Source of the DNA: Ophioceras dolichostomum
Taxonomy: Eukaryota > Ascomycota > Sordariomycetes > Magnaporthales > Ophioceraceae
DNA: 64,000 nucleotides
Direction of reading: 5' to 3'
Assembly (NCBI GenBank): GCA_003049485.1
Contig: PYST01000033.1
Coordinates: 62,001 to 126,000, forward strand
The notes below the pieces were generated by a model. That model was not told the DNA's origin, did no database searches, and worked only from the letters and a program-made list of their open reading frames with translations. Positions 9,755 through 22,800 of this stretch are shown here, one piece after another. The position numbers were made by a program, and so were the translations under genes. Each line of letters begins with the position of its first letter. The first letter of the stretch is position 1.

Positions 9755-11603
9755 ATGGTTGCTGCCAAACAGGTTCTCTACCTCCTCACGCACCCGACGG
9801 AACTGCGTGCAATTCTACAATGGTTCGCGCTCAACTCTCTTCAGAACAAGACGATACCTACCTACCTAGACGGCTACATCTAGGTCCCTACCTATGGAGT
9901 ATGCGTAGCTAGGTGGGGAGCTACGCCGTGAGAACTAGGGGAGTACGGAATAGGCTGCCGCTAACATCGACACAACCACCGACAAAAAATAGGAAAATAT
10001 GGCACGAACCAGTGCACACCCGCGATCCCAAGAACGAGACGCCAACGGAGCGGGACTGCTTCAAGTATCTTAACTTGACCTCCCGGAGTTTCTCAGCCGT
10101 CATCCAGGAGCTCAACCCCGAGCTGCTGATGCCGATCTGCCTCTTCTACCTGGTGCTGCGAGGTCTCGACACGATCGAGGACGACATGACGATCGACATC
10201 GCGAAGAAGGAGCCCCTGCTGCGGAACTTCGCCGAGCACATGGAGAAGGACGGCTGGACGTTCACCGAGAACGGGCCCGACGAGAAGGACCGGGACCTGC
10301 TGGTGCACTTCGACGTGGTCGTCCACGAGCTGAAGCGCATGAAGAAGCCGTACTACACCATCATCCGCGACATCACGGTCAAGATGGGCAACGGCATGGC
10401 CGACTACGCGCTCAACGCGGAGCACAATACCAACGGCGTCAACACGATCAAGGAGTACGAGCTCTACTGTCACTACGTAGCGGGCCTGGTCGGCGAGGGC
10501 CTCACGCGGCTGTTCGTCGAGTCGCAGCACGCCAACCCGAAGCTGCTCGAGCGCATGGACCTGACCGAGTCGATGGGCCAATTCCTGCAGAAGACCAACA
10601 TCATCCGCGACGTGCACGAGGACTGGGAGGACAACCGGCGGTTCTGGCCCAAAGAGGTCTGGAGCAAGTACGTGTCCGAGTGGGACGACATGTTCAAGCC
10701 GGAGCACCGCCACAAGGCCGTCTGGTGCACGTCGGAGCTTGTGCTCAACGCGCTCAAGCACGCCGACGACTGCCTCTACTACATGGCGGGGATGAAGGAG
10801 CAGTCCGTGTTCAACTTCGTCGCCATCCCGCAGGCCATGGCCATCGCGACCCTCGAGCTCGTGTTCCAGAACCCGGCCATCTTCGACCGGAACGTCAAGA
10901 TTAGGAGGGGCGAGACGGCGCGCCTGATGCTCGAGTCCACCCAGAACCTGCGCGTCCTGTGCGCCGTGTTCCGCGACTACGCGAGGAGGATACACAGGAA
11001 GAACGACCCGCGCGATCCTAACTATGCGGCTATCAGCGCGCAGTGCGGCAAGGTGAGTTGAGTGGAGAGTCGAGAGTCGAGCGAGTCAGTCCTGGAAGGA
11101 GGGAGGAGACAGACAGACGGCCTGCCTGCTCTTCCAACAAGGGGCCTACAAAAACTAACCTTTACGACCCTTTTCTTTTTATTCGCGTGCCATAATTTCT
11201 AGATAGAGCAGTTCATCGAGTCCATCTTCCCGACCCAAGACCCCACCGCACTCGTCAAGCACGCCGAAGGCACCCGCAAGGCCGCGCAGCAGCAGAGCAT
11301 GGACGCTCGGGAGGCCTGCTTCCTTGTCGTGGCAGTTGTGCTCATATTGGCGCTCATGGGCGGTCTCATGGTGAGGTTCTTCTTTCACGCTGGCGGATGG
11401 ATGAATAAATAGTCTGTGGCCCTGGCGCACACGGAACTCGCTTGCTCACACTCGACTACATCTAGGTCGGATTCGCGTGGCTCTTCGGCGCCAAGTTCGA
11501 CCAGCTGTTCAACGACCTCGACATGCGCGTCATCAAGGAGCGGAACGCGGCAGCTGGAGGCGCGGGCGCGGGCACAGGCACGGTTGGGCATCAGGAGCTG
11601 TAG
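9755..11603 (+). CDS. ERG9: Squalene synthase (farnesyl-diphosphate farnesyltransferase)
   Basis: Four exons (9755-9822, 9993-11052, 11203-11370, 11466-11603) give 477 residues, the usual length in filamentous fungi. The enzyme condenses two farnesyl diphosphates through presqualene diphosphate to squalene with NADPH, the first committed step to ergosterol, on the ER membrane. Both Asp-rich metal-binding motifs are present, LDTIEDDM early and IIRDVHEDWEDNRRFWP later, with the conserved LTSRSFSAVIQEL, YCHYVAGLVGEGL and STQNLRV blocks between. The C-terminus has a hydrophobic segment at about 413-440, split by the last intron, that anchors it to the ER. Exon 1 ends at a weaker GTTCGC donor, but joining it restores the family sequence ILQWKIWHEPVH, which supports the model. 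The last residues are Gly/Ala-rich. Confidence 0.96.
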
Positions 11604-14600
11604 TCAGTCGCTCGTCTGTCCAAAATGAAACCAGCTCGATCCTCTTTTCCCCTTCGTTGCCTCCGTTCCGCTTCCTTTTGGCTTCTCCTGAGAGCGGAAG
11701 GAGAAAATGGGAGCAAGTCCGCAATCCCATCGCCTGTTTTTATCAGGGTCGCTCGCGCAGCAGTTGAGCGCTTTCGGCTCAATTTTCTTTTCTTTCTTTT
11801 TTTTCGGCTCTTATTACTGCTGTTGTCGATGTTTTGTTGGGCGTGTTGGTCTCTCCATTTGTCGCATTCAACCGACATTTCTGTTGCCTACACCTATTTT
11901 GCCCACTTTTTTCTCCCTTTCCTTTCTTGCCGTCCTTGCCTTCCCTTTCTCTCTCGTACATACTGCCTCCGTTGTCGTCCGGTGTATATCTGAATGAGCA
12001 TGGTTGGTCGAACAGCCTAGTAGGTAGGCAAGGCTGACGAAAGCCTCGTCGGTCTCTCCTCTCTCCATCGACCGGGGTGAGGCCGAACATAATATTACTA
12101 ATTCCATGTGAGAACCCACACAGCCCCACTCGTGTCAATTTTTTCCCCTTCCCGCTAATTTTTGCCTTTTTTTTTTGTTTTCGTCTGCTTTTTGCTCCTT
12201 TTTTTCCTTTTCTCCTTTTCCCGGCAGTCGGATCTTCCTGTACTATGTGTGTGGACGACCGGACGATCACGCACACATAGGTTGAAGGGAGAAGCTTGGA
12301 CGGGAACAACGGGAACGACAGAGAACTCATTTCACTGGATGGGTTCCTCGTCGGTTGTTGTCTCTCTTTTCTCTGGAATTCATCTCATCTCCTTACCGTG
12401 AGGTGTGAGGGGGAAACGGCTCCGGGAGACGAACCGGTCTGTCTCCGTGTTTGGCGATCGATCGCCTGAACTCCTGAAGCCGGTTGGGGCGGCCTGTCGG
12501 TGGCAGCGGGAAAGCGACTTGAGCTTGGTCGCGTGACTGACTGACATGCTAACTTGGTGACCTACGATCTAGGTAGTCTCTCTTTGCAACAGAGACCATC
12601 GATCTCACTTTTGCTTCATTCATACAAACAAACAAACAGACAAGCACGGATGTCAAATTGCAATTCAGTCAAAAACTTCTCAATGACTGTGGTTGTGCCG
12701 AAGATGTGCTGATACTGAACCCCTTGAGCGAGTGGCCTGGTGACGGGTACGTCTCTTACACGGACTTATTCTTTGGAGGAATCATATCCTCCACGTGGAT
12801 GGGTCTGTTGAGATGGATTGCAAACATGTCGATCTCTCTCTGTCTTTGATACCTCCTCTATTCGGTACATCACTGCAGTGTTCTGTTGGCCGAGCAGTTT
12901 CCCAGGCATTTACCTAGGTTAGTGCAGCTTACAAGGATGGACACCTCGAGTTCGCATTCGCTGGAATCTTCACCTCATACATTCTCCCACCGTCAGTCTA
13001 TGCGGTAATATGCCTCCGGTTGCCCTGGTGGCTGCCGACTGATGCCCATGTAGGTAAATACCGACTTACTAGCTCATGATGTGCCTACCAAAACCCAGAC
13101 ACATTACGGAATATGGAGAGAGGTGCCAGATCAGGTATGCCGTAATCCGACCTACCTAGCCATGTGTATGTCCACGCAAGTTGTGTTTCTGCCGTCAATC
13201 TGTCTCGGTCTGTCTCGGGCGAGGTCGACGTCTGTCGGGAGGGGCCCTAGGAAATACGGGGACCTGTTGACGTGGTTGTTTACGTGGATAGCACGTATGA
13301 AAATTGTCATCTGGATCACAGCCTCAAACTCCCACGGTCCGCGAGCTGGGTGGGAGCAGAAGATCAGTGGGTACAGGTGTAGGTAGAGACCCGCCCGCAG
13401 CCATGTCAACGCCCACGGTCTTCGATACTCTAATAAACTTTATCCTCTTGTTTCTGTCTATTGAAGGAGTGTTCTGCTCCAGGATTTTGTAGATTTGATA
13501 GATTTTGTATGACATGGAAAGCTGGGCTCGCATGTTGGTATGGGTTCGGCTGCTAGGCAGGGGGGTGGATGCTGGCTTGTGTGGCCTGGTAACTCGTAGT
13601 ATGGAGATGTCCGAAACGGGCTGGGAGTGAGTGGAAGGAGTGGAAGAGCCAGCTTCGGCTTCGTCTGATGGTGATTGATCGGTCTGTCATTCACGACAAC
13701 AAAACTTGCTTGGGGTTCCTACTTCGTCCGATCCTCCTATCCTCTGCTACATTCGAGTCTTGAGCCCCGATTTTAGAAGCTAGTGAAAGAAAAAGAAAAA
13801 GAAAAGTCTGCCCCAGGCACTCAAGGTCTCTGTCTGCTTCGGCTTGGATTAGCCGCCAAGTCTGAACCACACGCGTGTTACCGCTTGTGTAGGATCTCCG
13901 AATCGGTTCATGCCGGCGGAGCCTCCTCTTCTTTTTTTCCAACTCCCCTATTCTCTTCCAATGTTCTTCTGTTCAGCAATGCTGCAAATTCTTTTCTCGC
14001 GCCCGGGCTCAGAGGGATTCTCCCGTGCAAGCAAGATAAGGACGCTGGTAGATGGGAAACTCTCTGTCCTTCTGGGAGGTCCTGAAGGAGGTGTTTCGTG
14101 GGGCGAGATTTCTCCCCTCTTTAACGGCTCGTCGTGACTTGATGGACGGATGTTCCCGTTGAGGTGAAGGATTGTCGTCGTAACCGCCAAACAGGGGAGC
14201 GTTCCCCTCCAGACAAGACGAAAGCTCGCAAGCACCAGGAGTGATTGATGTTCGTGCATTTCCGCTCCCTTTGCATTTTTTTTTTAAAAAAAAACTCCCC
14301 CAGAAGGATCTGTAACTGTAACTGACTGTCCGATTCTCTACAGTGGTAGATGGCGCGTTTCGAAGTTCTTCTTGCTTGGGTGCTGTTGCTTTTGCCCATT
14401 CATGAGCAAGGCTTGTCCACGCAACAGATCAGCTTGGCATAGTCTCAGCCGAGCAAGATTGGCCATGGAGCGAAGGACACTCAAGAAGTTCAGCTCAGAC
14501 TCAAGTTTCCCTTTTCTTGCCGGGAATGGAATTTCATCGTGAAGATCCGGTGATGTTTATGATGATGAATGCAATGTTTAGGTACAAAGCGCATGCGCAG

Positions 14601-15335
14601 GACAAAAAAAAGAATGCTATGTACAGATGATGCTTTGGCTTCTTCGAAGTGAAATGAAGTGAAAAAAAATGATGCTGAGCCTGGGCAAACGCCATCAACT
14701 TGAGCCCCAATCCCATCCCATTCGATGGGGGCATCGTTATTAGATCCTCCTCCCCATATTATCCCCAAAAATCCATGGCCACACTTCCATGCCTTATCTT
14801 CCCGCATTGCTATTCGTTTTCGATTCGACCGCTTAAGAGCAAGAGAAAATGCCGACAGGGCAGCAGAAGAAACTTCGCAGCAAAGAGCAAGAAAAAGACT
14901 AAGAAGGTGAAGGGGAGAACGCCGCCGGTGGTCTCGGTCTGTGAATTCTCTCCAGGGTTGGTCGGGATGTGGGATGGCTGCTGTCAGGGTGCAGGGAGAG
15001 ACTCAAGCCGGATCAAACCAAAGACCCAGAAAAAAAATAAGGGGGGCCACGCGGAACTCCCGAAAACCGAATCGAATTGCATAGACGCTGCCACTGTCTG
15101 TCTGCCTGCCTGCCTGTCTTGCTCGCGATGCTTTCATGACAACCCGCGTATCCTGCGTGTTGGTCATCGGAATTGGGTATCGTTCTCTGAATCGTCTTTG
15201 GTCTATTGATCTTGAACTCTTTCCTCGTATTTTTTTCGTAGTTTTTTCTCTTTTTTTCTCCTTTTAATTGGTCTCTTGATTTCCCGACCATCGCCGTGGC
15301 AATGCTCATGACCCGGAATGATCCTTTGATGAAAT
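11604..15335. other. Intergenic region without supported genes
   Basis: 3.7 kb between the convergent ERG9 and protease genes. It is rich in poly-pyrimidine tracts (about 11640-12250) and has a T-run/A-run inverted pair near 14277-14292. Open frames are short, compositionally skewed (Lys-rich or Phe-rich from the tracts) and domain-free. No RNA gene was recognised. Confidence 0.4.
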
Positions 15336-16822
15336 CTATTGGTTCCCGTTGTTGGCGATGAGGGTGGTCGTTCCAGAAGTCTGCCTGAGGACCTTAGCGC
15401 CGGTAGCGGCGGCGAGAGCCTTAATCTCGTCCGAGACGGCATCGGCGACCGTCTCGAGCGTGCCCGAGGTCAGGGAGGGCTTCAGGGCGATCAGGTAGGC
15501 GGCCAGGCCGGCGACGTGGGGGGAGGCCATCGAGGTGCCCGACAGGCTCTTGAACCCGCTGTCGCTGGAGAAGTCGACGCTCCTGACGTTGACGCCGGGG
15601 GCGAAGATGTCGACGATGGAGCCGAAGTTGGAGAAGCTGGCCTTGTTATCGTTGCGCTGGTCGATGGCGCCGACGGTGATGGCACCCGCGGCGGAGCCGG
15701 GCGAGGTGTTGGCCGCGTTCTGGTTCTCGTTGCCGGCGGCGACGACGGGGACGACGCCCGCCCTGCGGATGGCGAGGATGGCAGAGTTGACGGCCTGCGA
15801 GAAGGAGCCACCGAGTGACATGTTCATGACCGCCTTGCGGGAGAGACCCTTGCTCTGGGCGTCCGACGCGACGAAGTTCATGCCCCGAATAACGCCCGAG
15901 TTGGTGCCTGAGCCCTGGGCGTCGAGCACCTTGACGGCAACGAGGTTGGCCTTCTTCGCCACACCGACAGTGGTACCGGCAACAGTGCCAGCAACGTGGG
16001 AGCCGTGACCGTTCTCATCGGTGTTCTACACATGGGATAACACAAAGTCGGTCAGCATTGGGGGCTAAAGCCGAGAAGTCGGAAGGATTTGTTTACGCTG
16101 CTGAGGCACGGAACACAAGAGCTATCACTTACAACGTTGTTGACAAAGTTGGCACCGAAGGTGGCGCGGCCGGAGTACTCACTGTGGGTGACCCTGATGC
16201 CAGTGTCGACGATGTAGACAGTGACGCCACTACCCGCGGTGCTGTCGAAGGAGTAGGTGGTCGAGCCGGCCTCAGCGTGGCTTAACCGGGCCAAGCCGTT
16301 CGGGGCGTTGGTCTGCGTGCTTGTGGCCCGCTTCTCCACGACCTCGCCCTCGGCATCGCGTGCAGCGTAGGTGTGCATCTCGCCGTCCTCCTCAGCAATT
16401 TCTTTCGCCTGGGGCATGCGGATGGAAATCCTGGCGTCCTGCTCGATGTACGCCACGGTCTCGTCCTCGTAGATCTCCATGAGGGTCTTGTCATCGGCAT
16501 CCACCATTGTTGCCCTCCAGCTGCCGACAGACATTACGCCGATGCTAGTCGACATCTCACGACCGTCCAGGGCGCGCTTGCCAAGGTTGCGCTTGGAGAC
16601 CTTGGCCATGATCTTGGCCTGGTGGGTCGCAATGGCGTCGTCGTCGAAGGTGTTGTTGTAGACCACGATGTAGCTGTTGGCGATCAGGTCTAGGGCATCC
16701 GGGTTCGAGATGGGTAGTCCTATGAAATTGCGGCCACTCCTTGCGGGCACTGCAGCTGCTAGTGGGACAAAGGCCGCCGCCAGAGCGGCAGCAGAGCCAA
16801 GCAGGTACGATAGAGGGGCCAT
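15336..16822 (-). CDS. Secreted subtilisin-like serine protease (S8A, proteinase K-like)
   Basis: Two exons (16822-16133 and 16025-15336), with a GTAAGT donor and TGTAG acceptor, make 459 residues. A signal peptide (about 1-24, Ala-rich core) is followed by an I9-type propeptide (about 48-150, with SYIVVYNN and VAYIEQDARI) and a Lys-Arg site at 164-165 where maturation is likely. The catalytic triad is Asp206 (VDTGI), His237 (GHGSHVAG) and Ser395 (GTSMASPH), with the oxyanion Asn about 329 (AAGNEN). The C-terminus ends IANNGNQ, typical of proteinase K relatives without extra domains. It digests proteins outside the cell; such enzymes serve nutrition and, in pathogens, host attack, but the lifestyle cannot be told here. 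The exon join falls between the Asp and His blocks and restores the family sequence. Confidence 0.95.
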
Positions 16823-19800
16823 GTTTTCGAAAATTGTCTAGAACGGAAAGGTTTGGTGGAAGAAGAGGTTGAGAGCGAGAGAGAGAGAGCAGAAGTGGGG
16901 CAAGGGAGGTAGTGAGTGAGGAGCGAAGGAACGGTCACTGGCGCTGCTGGGAGGAGGCCAAAGACGGGTGAGGGAGGGACAACGAAGTGAAGAAGAAGAA
17001 GATGGAGGGAGCTGGCGCCCACGAAAGGAACAGCCTGGCTAGGTCTACTAGGACGGCGACGGTGAAGGTGGTGAAGAGGCAGAACAAATCAGGTGAGAAA
17101 GTGATCGACGGGAAGAAAGAAAGTAATATATATGAAAGAGGGAAGGAGGGAAGGAAGGGAAGGGACAGCCAGCACGGATGGGAACACAGCGAAGACTCGA
17201 CCCAAAAAGGAGAGCACCGGACCTCAGTGCATGAAAAAGGAAACGGACAACGAAGAAAGAAAAGGTTGGATCTGAAGTTGCATGATCTCGACTTCCAAGA
17301 TCAACAGACACGGGGGGGGATGTCGCTCATAATAAAAGGCGTGCGGCAACTTAATTGGGCCTCAATAAGAGCAGACAAGCCAGAGACGGAGGAGCCCAGG
17401 ACCGGGATGTGGATGGGCATCTGCTGCTAGTGTCGGTCTCGGCAAGGGTATCAAGGGTACCAAGGTACCAAAGGGGGGGAGATACGTAGCATCTGCCCCG
17501 GCATGATCTCCTGAATTATCACAGAAAAAGAAAAAAACAAAAAAAATACTCCTTCCGCTGGTGTGGGCGGGTGACAAGGTGTCTGTGTCGCGGTGCGGCG
17601 GTTGTGAGTGTAAGGGGACCAAAAAAAAAGATGATGGGATGTCATTGTCCACTTGCTTGCTTGCAGGTGTTCGGGCTAGCAAGGAGAGCTGTGGCGCCCG
17701 CCTCGGGGGTTCCTACTCACGCTAGCAAGGGCAGGTACGCAACCCGACCGGGCCTTGAAACACAGAGAACCCGGCGTGCCAAGCGGTACGCTACTTGGCG
17801 GACCCCTTCCCGCTGTTTGAACGCTAGTACCAATCAGGTAACATTCTAAGTGTCTAAGTTGCCTCATCAGGTTGCCCGCATGGCGGCTCGTCGGATTTCT
17901 CCTTTCTTCTCCTGAGAGATTTCCTCCTTGTATTTTATTTGACTTTGGGTGTTTTTAAGTGGACGAACCGTCCGAAAGAAGACACTCATCGGCACCAGCG
18001 GCACCTGACCGAACGGCAGAGATATCCGTATTCCCTTACTGCCAGTGCTGCTTGCTTGCGACTTCCTGGAGCGCCTTGTTTCTTTCACGATAGCATCGCC
18101 TTTCTCCATGCTAGGTAAGGTCCCTAGTTGGAGCGCGGCACCGAGTCGCGTGAAGCAACGCCAGCGCAGCCAAGACGTGGCCGCGCCCATCTCCGTCATC
18201 TCGTCTCGCAAGCGCGGCCGGCTTCGGTCAGTGATAGCCCGCCCCCGCCAACCATAGCCAACGTCTATTCGCAAAACAGGACGGACAGCGTGTATTTCGT
18301 ATAGTAGCTGTAATCTGTTGCCATGTTTCGGCGGCTCCAGGTATACAAGCAAGGATAGTAAGACCGAGGTGAGGGAGGAGGAAGAGGAGGTTTTTTGTTT
18401 GTTACAGTTGTGAGCAGTTTTTCGGTCCTCAGCCTCCTTTGGTCCTGTTTCTGCTTGCTGTTTCTGTTGCTTGCTGTTCAGGGAAGCTTCGCTTTGTTTA
18501 GCCAGGCCGCGGCTTTACTTGGGCAATAACGAAGCATGAAAGATCGACTGCATCACCTGGTTGGCGGCCGGGTCGGTCTGCGGCCTGCCATTGGAACACA
18601 GCTTAAAATTCGTGAAATGAAATACAATGGGCTAGTACCAGGCGAGCTAGGGCCCTGGGACGGGAGCTTCATGCAGACGAACCCAGTGGCCATTAGCCAC
18701 CGAAAGACCGTTCGCGTCCATTCTCTCTTGGTTCGGCGCCCCCTCCATGCGCCGCTCGGTGGTGGGCCACTGGCTACACCACTTGAAGAAGCGCGTTCTG
18801 TAGGTAGGTACCTAGGTAAGAATCACGGAGCCTAGTTGGACGGCCCGCACTCTTCCCCAGGCCGTTTCTCTGTTAAAGGACGACACCCACCAGTCCCTTC
18901 GAGCTCGGTCGTCACTCCCATCACCCCCCTTCTTACTGCAGAACCGCAAAATAGGGATCGCTGGCGCCGGCATTCGGCCCCACGCTCTCAGCCTCAACCC
19001 TGCAGCATGCGCATACAAAGCACATTTCAAGGTTCACGCCATCAACAGAGACTAGGCACAGGCACTGGCTCTCTGTAGCCCATCAACTTAATGAGAGAAT
19101 GTGCAAATGCCTTGTTATTCATGCGAAAGAAACTTGCCTGTTTGTTTGTTTCTTTTCTTTGTGATGTCTGCGTTCCCTCTTTCAACATGATGTTTCGTGA
19201 TCTCAGATGGAATCACGACGGCACACAACATTTCTCGACGAGTTGCACTGCCCGGTTGAATTTTTTCTTCTTCTTTTTGTGTCTGGCGTCCTGTTCAGGT
19301 CGTTCGTACCTGGTATTCCAAAGTAACCTGCATGCAGCCTTTAGTGGTGCAACAAGCTTCTGCAAATGCGTTGGCAGCGGGCCGGGAAAGAGAGCTTGTA
19401 GAATGACTGGCGTTGGTGACAAACCCCCTCCCTCACAGTAGTCCCCGAAGCTTGCGTAGCCTCGCCCTTGCAGCCGGCATATTTTTATCTTCGTGCAAGG
19501 GCGTCGTGTAAGCCAACGGCACGTGGTGCGAGAAGTGTGTGGCATTAAACATTGTGAAGGACAAAAGTACTTCGGTAGTAGTTAAAGTAGTGGTTTGTAA
19601 GTTCAAGGGCATGCCTATATCTTTGCTTGCATCACAGAAACCGACGCCTGTTGTGTCCGCCACGTCAGCGCGGCCTCAACAAGCCTGGTTCGGTTCAAGC
19701 GCTCCTCGGCGTTCTCCTCGAGATGGTGAAAGCATATTGGGCTCATCCAAGAGTGAAAAGACCGAAGTGGTGGTAGCTGGTTGGCGGACGGACGCCCACA

Positions 19801-22800
19801 ATGTGCTTAAATATTAGTAGCTTCCGGAATACCTGCCGAGCGAGATCTACAGTCTACTAAGACTAGGTCACTACCTAGTCGTCGATAGGCCGCGCCACCA
19901 CGGAGGACGTGCGCGCTCCGTATACTAGCAAGAGAGGGGTACGACGAAGAGTATCTGGTCGAATCCCGCGACGAACTTATCTCCCACCTACCTAGTTGGT
20001 GCCTATATACGAACCTAGGAGGAAGATAGGAACACCGTACGACACCAGGAGTTCGTAGCGTTTGGAGTGAGTGTGTGTGGGAACGGTGTGGAATGTGGAA
20101 TCCAGGTTCACAATGTCCAAGGATCGTCCTCCGTTTGAGGAAAGATGCTACCCCAACCGAAGGCAAGGTGAGGCGTCTTCGCGAGGTGACCATGGATGGC
20201 TCTTGCGCTCTTGCGGCTGTTCGGCAGAGGGGGAGGGGGGTTCGGCTGAGACTTCCAACTCACTCGAAAAAGCCAAATGCGAACAAGAACATGCTCCCCG
20301 GTCCGTCATCTCATCAAAGGCAAGCGGGGGAGAGGGCGACGGAACACGGAGATCTCTGGCGCAGGCTGGCATGGTCGCTGCTCCCGTTGTCATGAAAAGA
20401 GGCCCCAGCTTCGAGGAAGAATGGATGTTTTCAGGGCTGATTCCGTCTCCACAGTGAACTGGAAAGTCTCAACAGGCGGGAGACAATGCTGAGAAGCGAG
20501 GGTGATGTGGTTCGAGGCTCGAAACAGCATATTCGCGTCGCCCCCTTCTAAAACTCGCATCTGTTTTGGCGGGTATTGACAGCGAAGGGGAAGCCTGAAC
20601 TTAGGTAACTTCAAAGGCTCCCCGTCGCCCACACAATGCCCGTCAGCGATGTTCGGTGCAGGAAACCTGCAGCCCAAATTCCCCACCCTCCACGCATCCA
20701 CGCAAGGCAGGTCAAATCCAGCAACAAGCTCCTTTCCTTTTCCTCTGGCGTGGAACCCACCGTCAGGAAACAGTGCCATGTTGGAGGGGTCGCGAGGATC
20801 TCGTCCATGCGCCGTCCTGATTGGCTGCCTTTTTCGTGTCTTGGAGACACGCAGGCCAGCAGCACACTGAAACGGACCCCTGCAGCCTTCCAAAACCTGG
20901 TGCAATGTGGGGTGGTTTGGTTGGCTCTTCTTGTTCCAGGCAGCCAGCCAGCGCATTTCAGCACCTCTGTGCGCTGGCCCAAGGAAAAAGAAAATACGTC
21001 GCAAAAAAGAAAAAGAAAAAATAAAAATTCTGAGTGGACCAAGTGCTGCCCGCCACACTTGATGAAGGGATGTGCTTCAGGGGTCTCCCCCACTATCATG
21101 GCAACTGGTCTGGGACGATCCATATTGATTTTGAGCCAGTCACGGCGCTGAAAATACTCCGAGCTGTGAAGTCAAGATCCTCACCAGGGCCCAGTCGTGG
21201 AAATTCGAGGAGCACGCAATCGTCCTGTTTGTGGTCTTTTCCCTATCTTCTTGTCGTTGCTGGCTGCCTCAACGCCCTCGTCCCCCCTTTTCTCAACCAA
21301 GCCATCCATTTACAACGTTGTAGGTGTATTCGTACCAAGCTTCAAGCCCTGAGCGCGGTTATAAAACGATGAAACATGCCAACCTAAGCCAAGGGGGGGA
21401 CAAACAAAGAACACAATAAAAACGGTGATTTCGCCTCAAGATTTGATACAATTCCAGAAAGGAGAAGGCTTGTGTCCGTTCGTGATGGACTCTTTTTGAG
21501 ATCTCTTCCGCCAACCAAGAGCGACCTACCTACAAAGCCCAGTCCCGAAACACCGAGATCTGTGGACGAGATTCTTTTGCTTGCTGGGTGTGGCTGAACC
21601 GACTGGGGGGCTTGATGATTTTCTGTCGATCTCATGCAGGCCGGGCCCTTCCTTCCCTTGCCAATGGTTCGTCTTCTTCTCCCCGCAGAACTGAGGAGGC
21701 CAAGAGGAGAAGAGGAAAGAGAGGGTGTGAAACGGAAAGGAGCCGTGAGCCTTTGTCTTTTTCCTTCTGGCCTGTTTCCAAGTCCCAATCCCAACGCAAC
21801 CCAGCTGTGACAGTCACCAGAAAGGAGACATAAAACAGTTGGATTTTTGCGTCGTACGCGCGTCCGTCACCGCTGTTGTTGTTGGTGCTGCTTTTCAAAA
21901 GAGAACTGCCTCGCCGGCCGCCTGCCTCGTGCATTGTGTTTGGTTGTTGTTTGGAAAGGGAGGTTCTCGGGCGAAATACTCTCTCGCTGGTGCATTGTAT
22001 GATGGCTCTTGCTCCCACTCTTTGGAATTTGAGATAGGGGGCGGCTGGGGCGTCATGCTTCCCCGCTTTCACAGCCTGAACCACCACGCTCGACCCAGTC
22101 TGTCTACATACCTAGATGGGAGCATTGACCAGGAAATGAGTCTGGCGGCTTTCGTGGCGCTAACAAACACGCCAAAGAATGAGAAGCCAGGGAATGCCTC
22201 CATCTATCGGACGTCAGAGCCGGTGTGAGGCAGACTGACCGGCACGGCTGTCCTATGGCTCATCTCACCGTGTGAGATCTGGAAAATCATCCCGGGGAGC
22301 TTTGAGGCTCAGCGGTCATCTCAGCCAAGAACCAGCGAGATCAGAAATCCTTGCCTAGCCTCCGAACCTCAAGAAGTCGCGGAGAAAGGGGTCCTTCCTT
22401 GCCCTCCCTGCTTCTTCCAAGGCCGCGTAGATTTGAGATCGACGAAACGGTCCTGTGGTGCGGGCTGTGACAGCCCTGGTCCAGAACCGACCCAGATCAC
22501 AGACCTGATGATGACAACAGCAAGCAGGAAGGAGGCACGGAGGGAGGTGTAGCGAGCTTTCTCCCCGCCAACCCCTCTATCTCTGACAAGAAATGTGACA
22601 TCACTTGGCGAGCGTTTGTTTTTCGCCTCTCGAAAATAAACTCCTAACGTACTGTATTTTATCGGACTATTTTGCTTCAACTCCCAATCTGCAGCTTTGA
22701 TACTGTCCATTATTTTTTTCGGCGGTACTCTCCGCTGACCATACTAGCTTTTAATAGCTTCTAGTTCGAGTGATCAATGAGGGGTGAGCCAACATCATCC

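Noticed and set aside
10093..10995. 300-codon open frame antisense to ERG9
   Set aside because: Composition mirrors the ERG9 codons; ERG9 is certain.
11779..12330. 183-codon minus-strand frame
   Set aside because: Lys-rich parts come from poly-T tracts; no conserved features.
20113..20457. 114-codon orphan frame in the gene-poor interval
   Set aside because: Starts with ATG but has no recognisable motif, splice support or neighbour; length alone is not enough.
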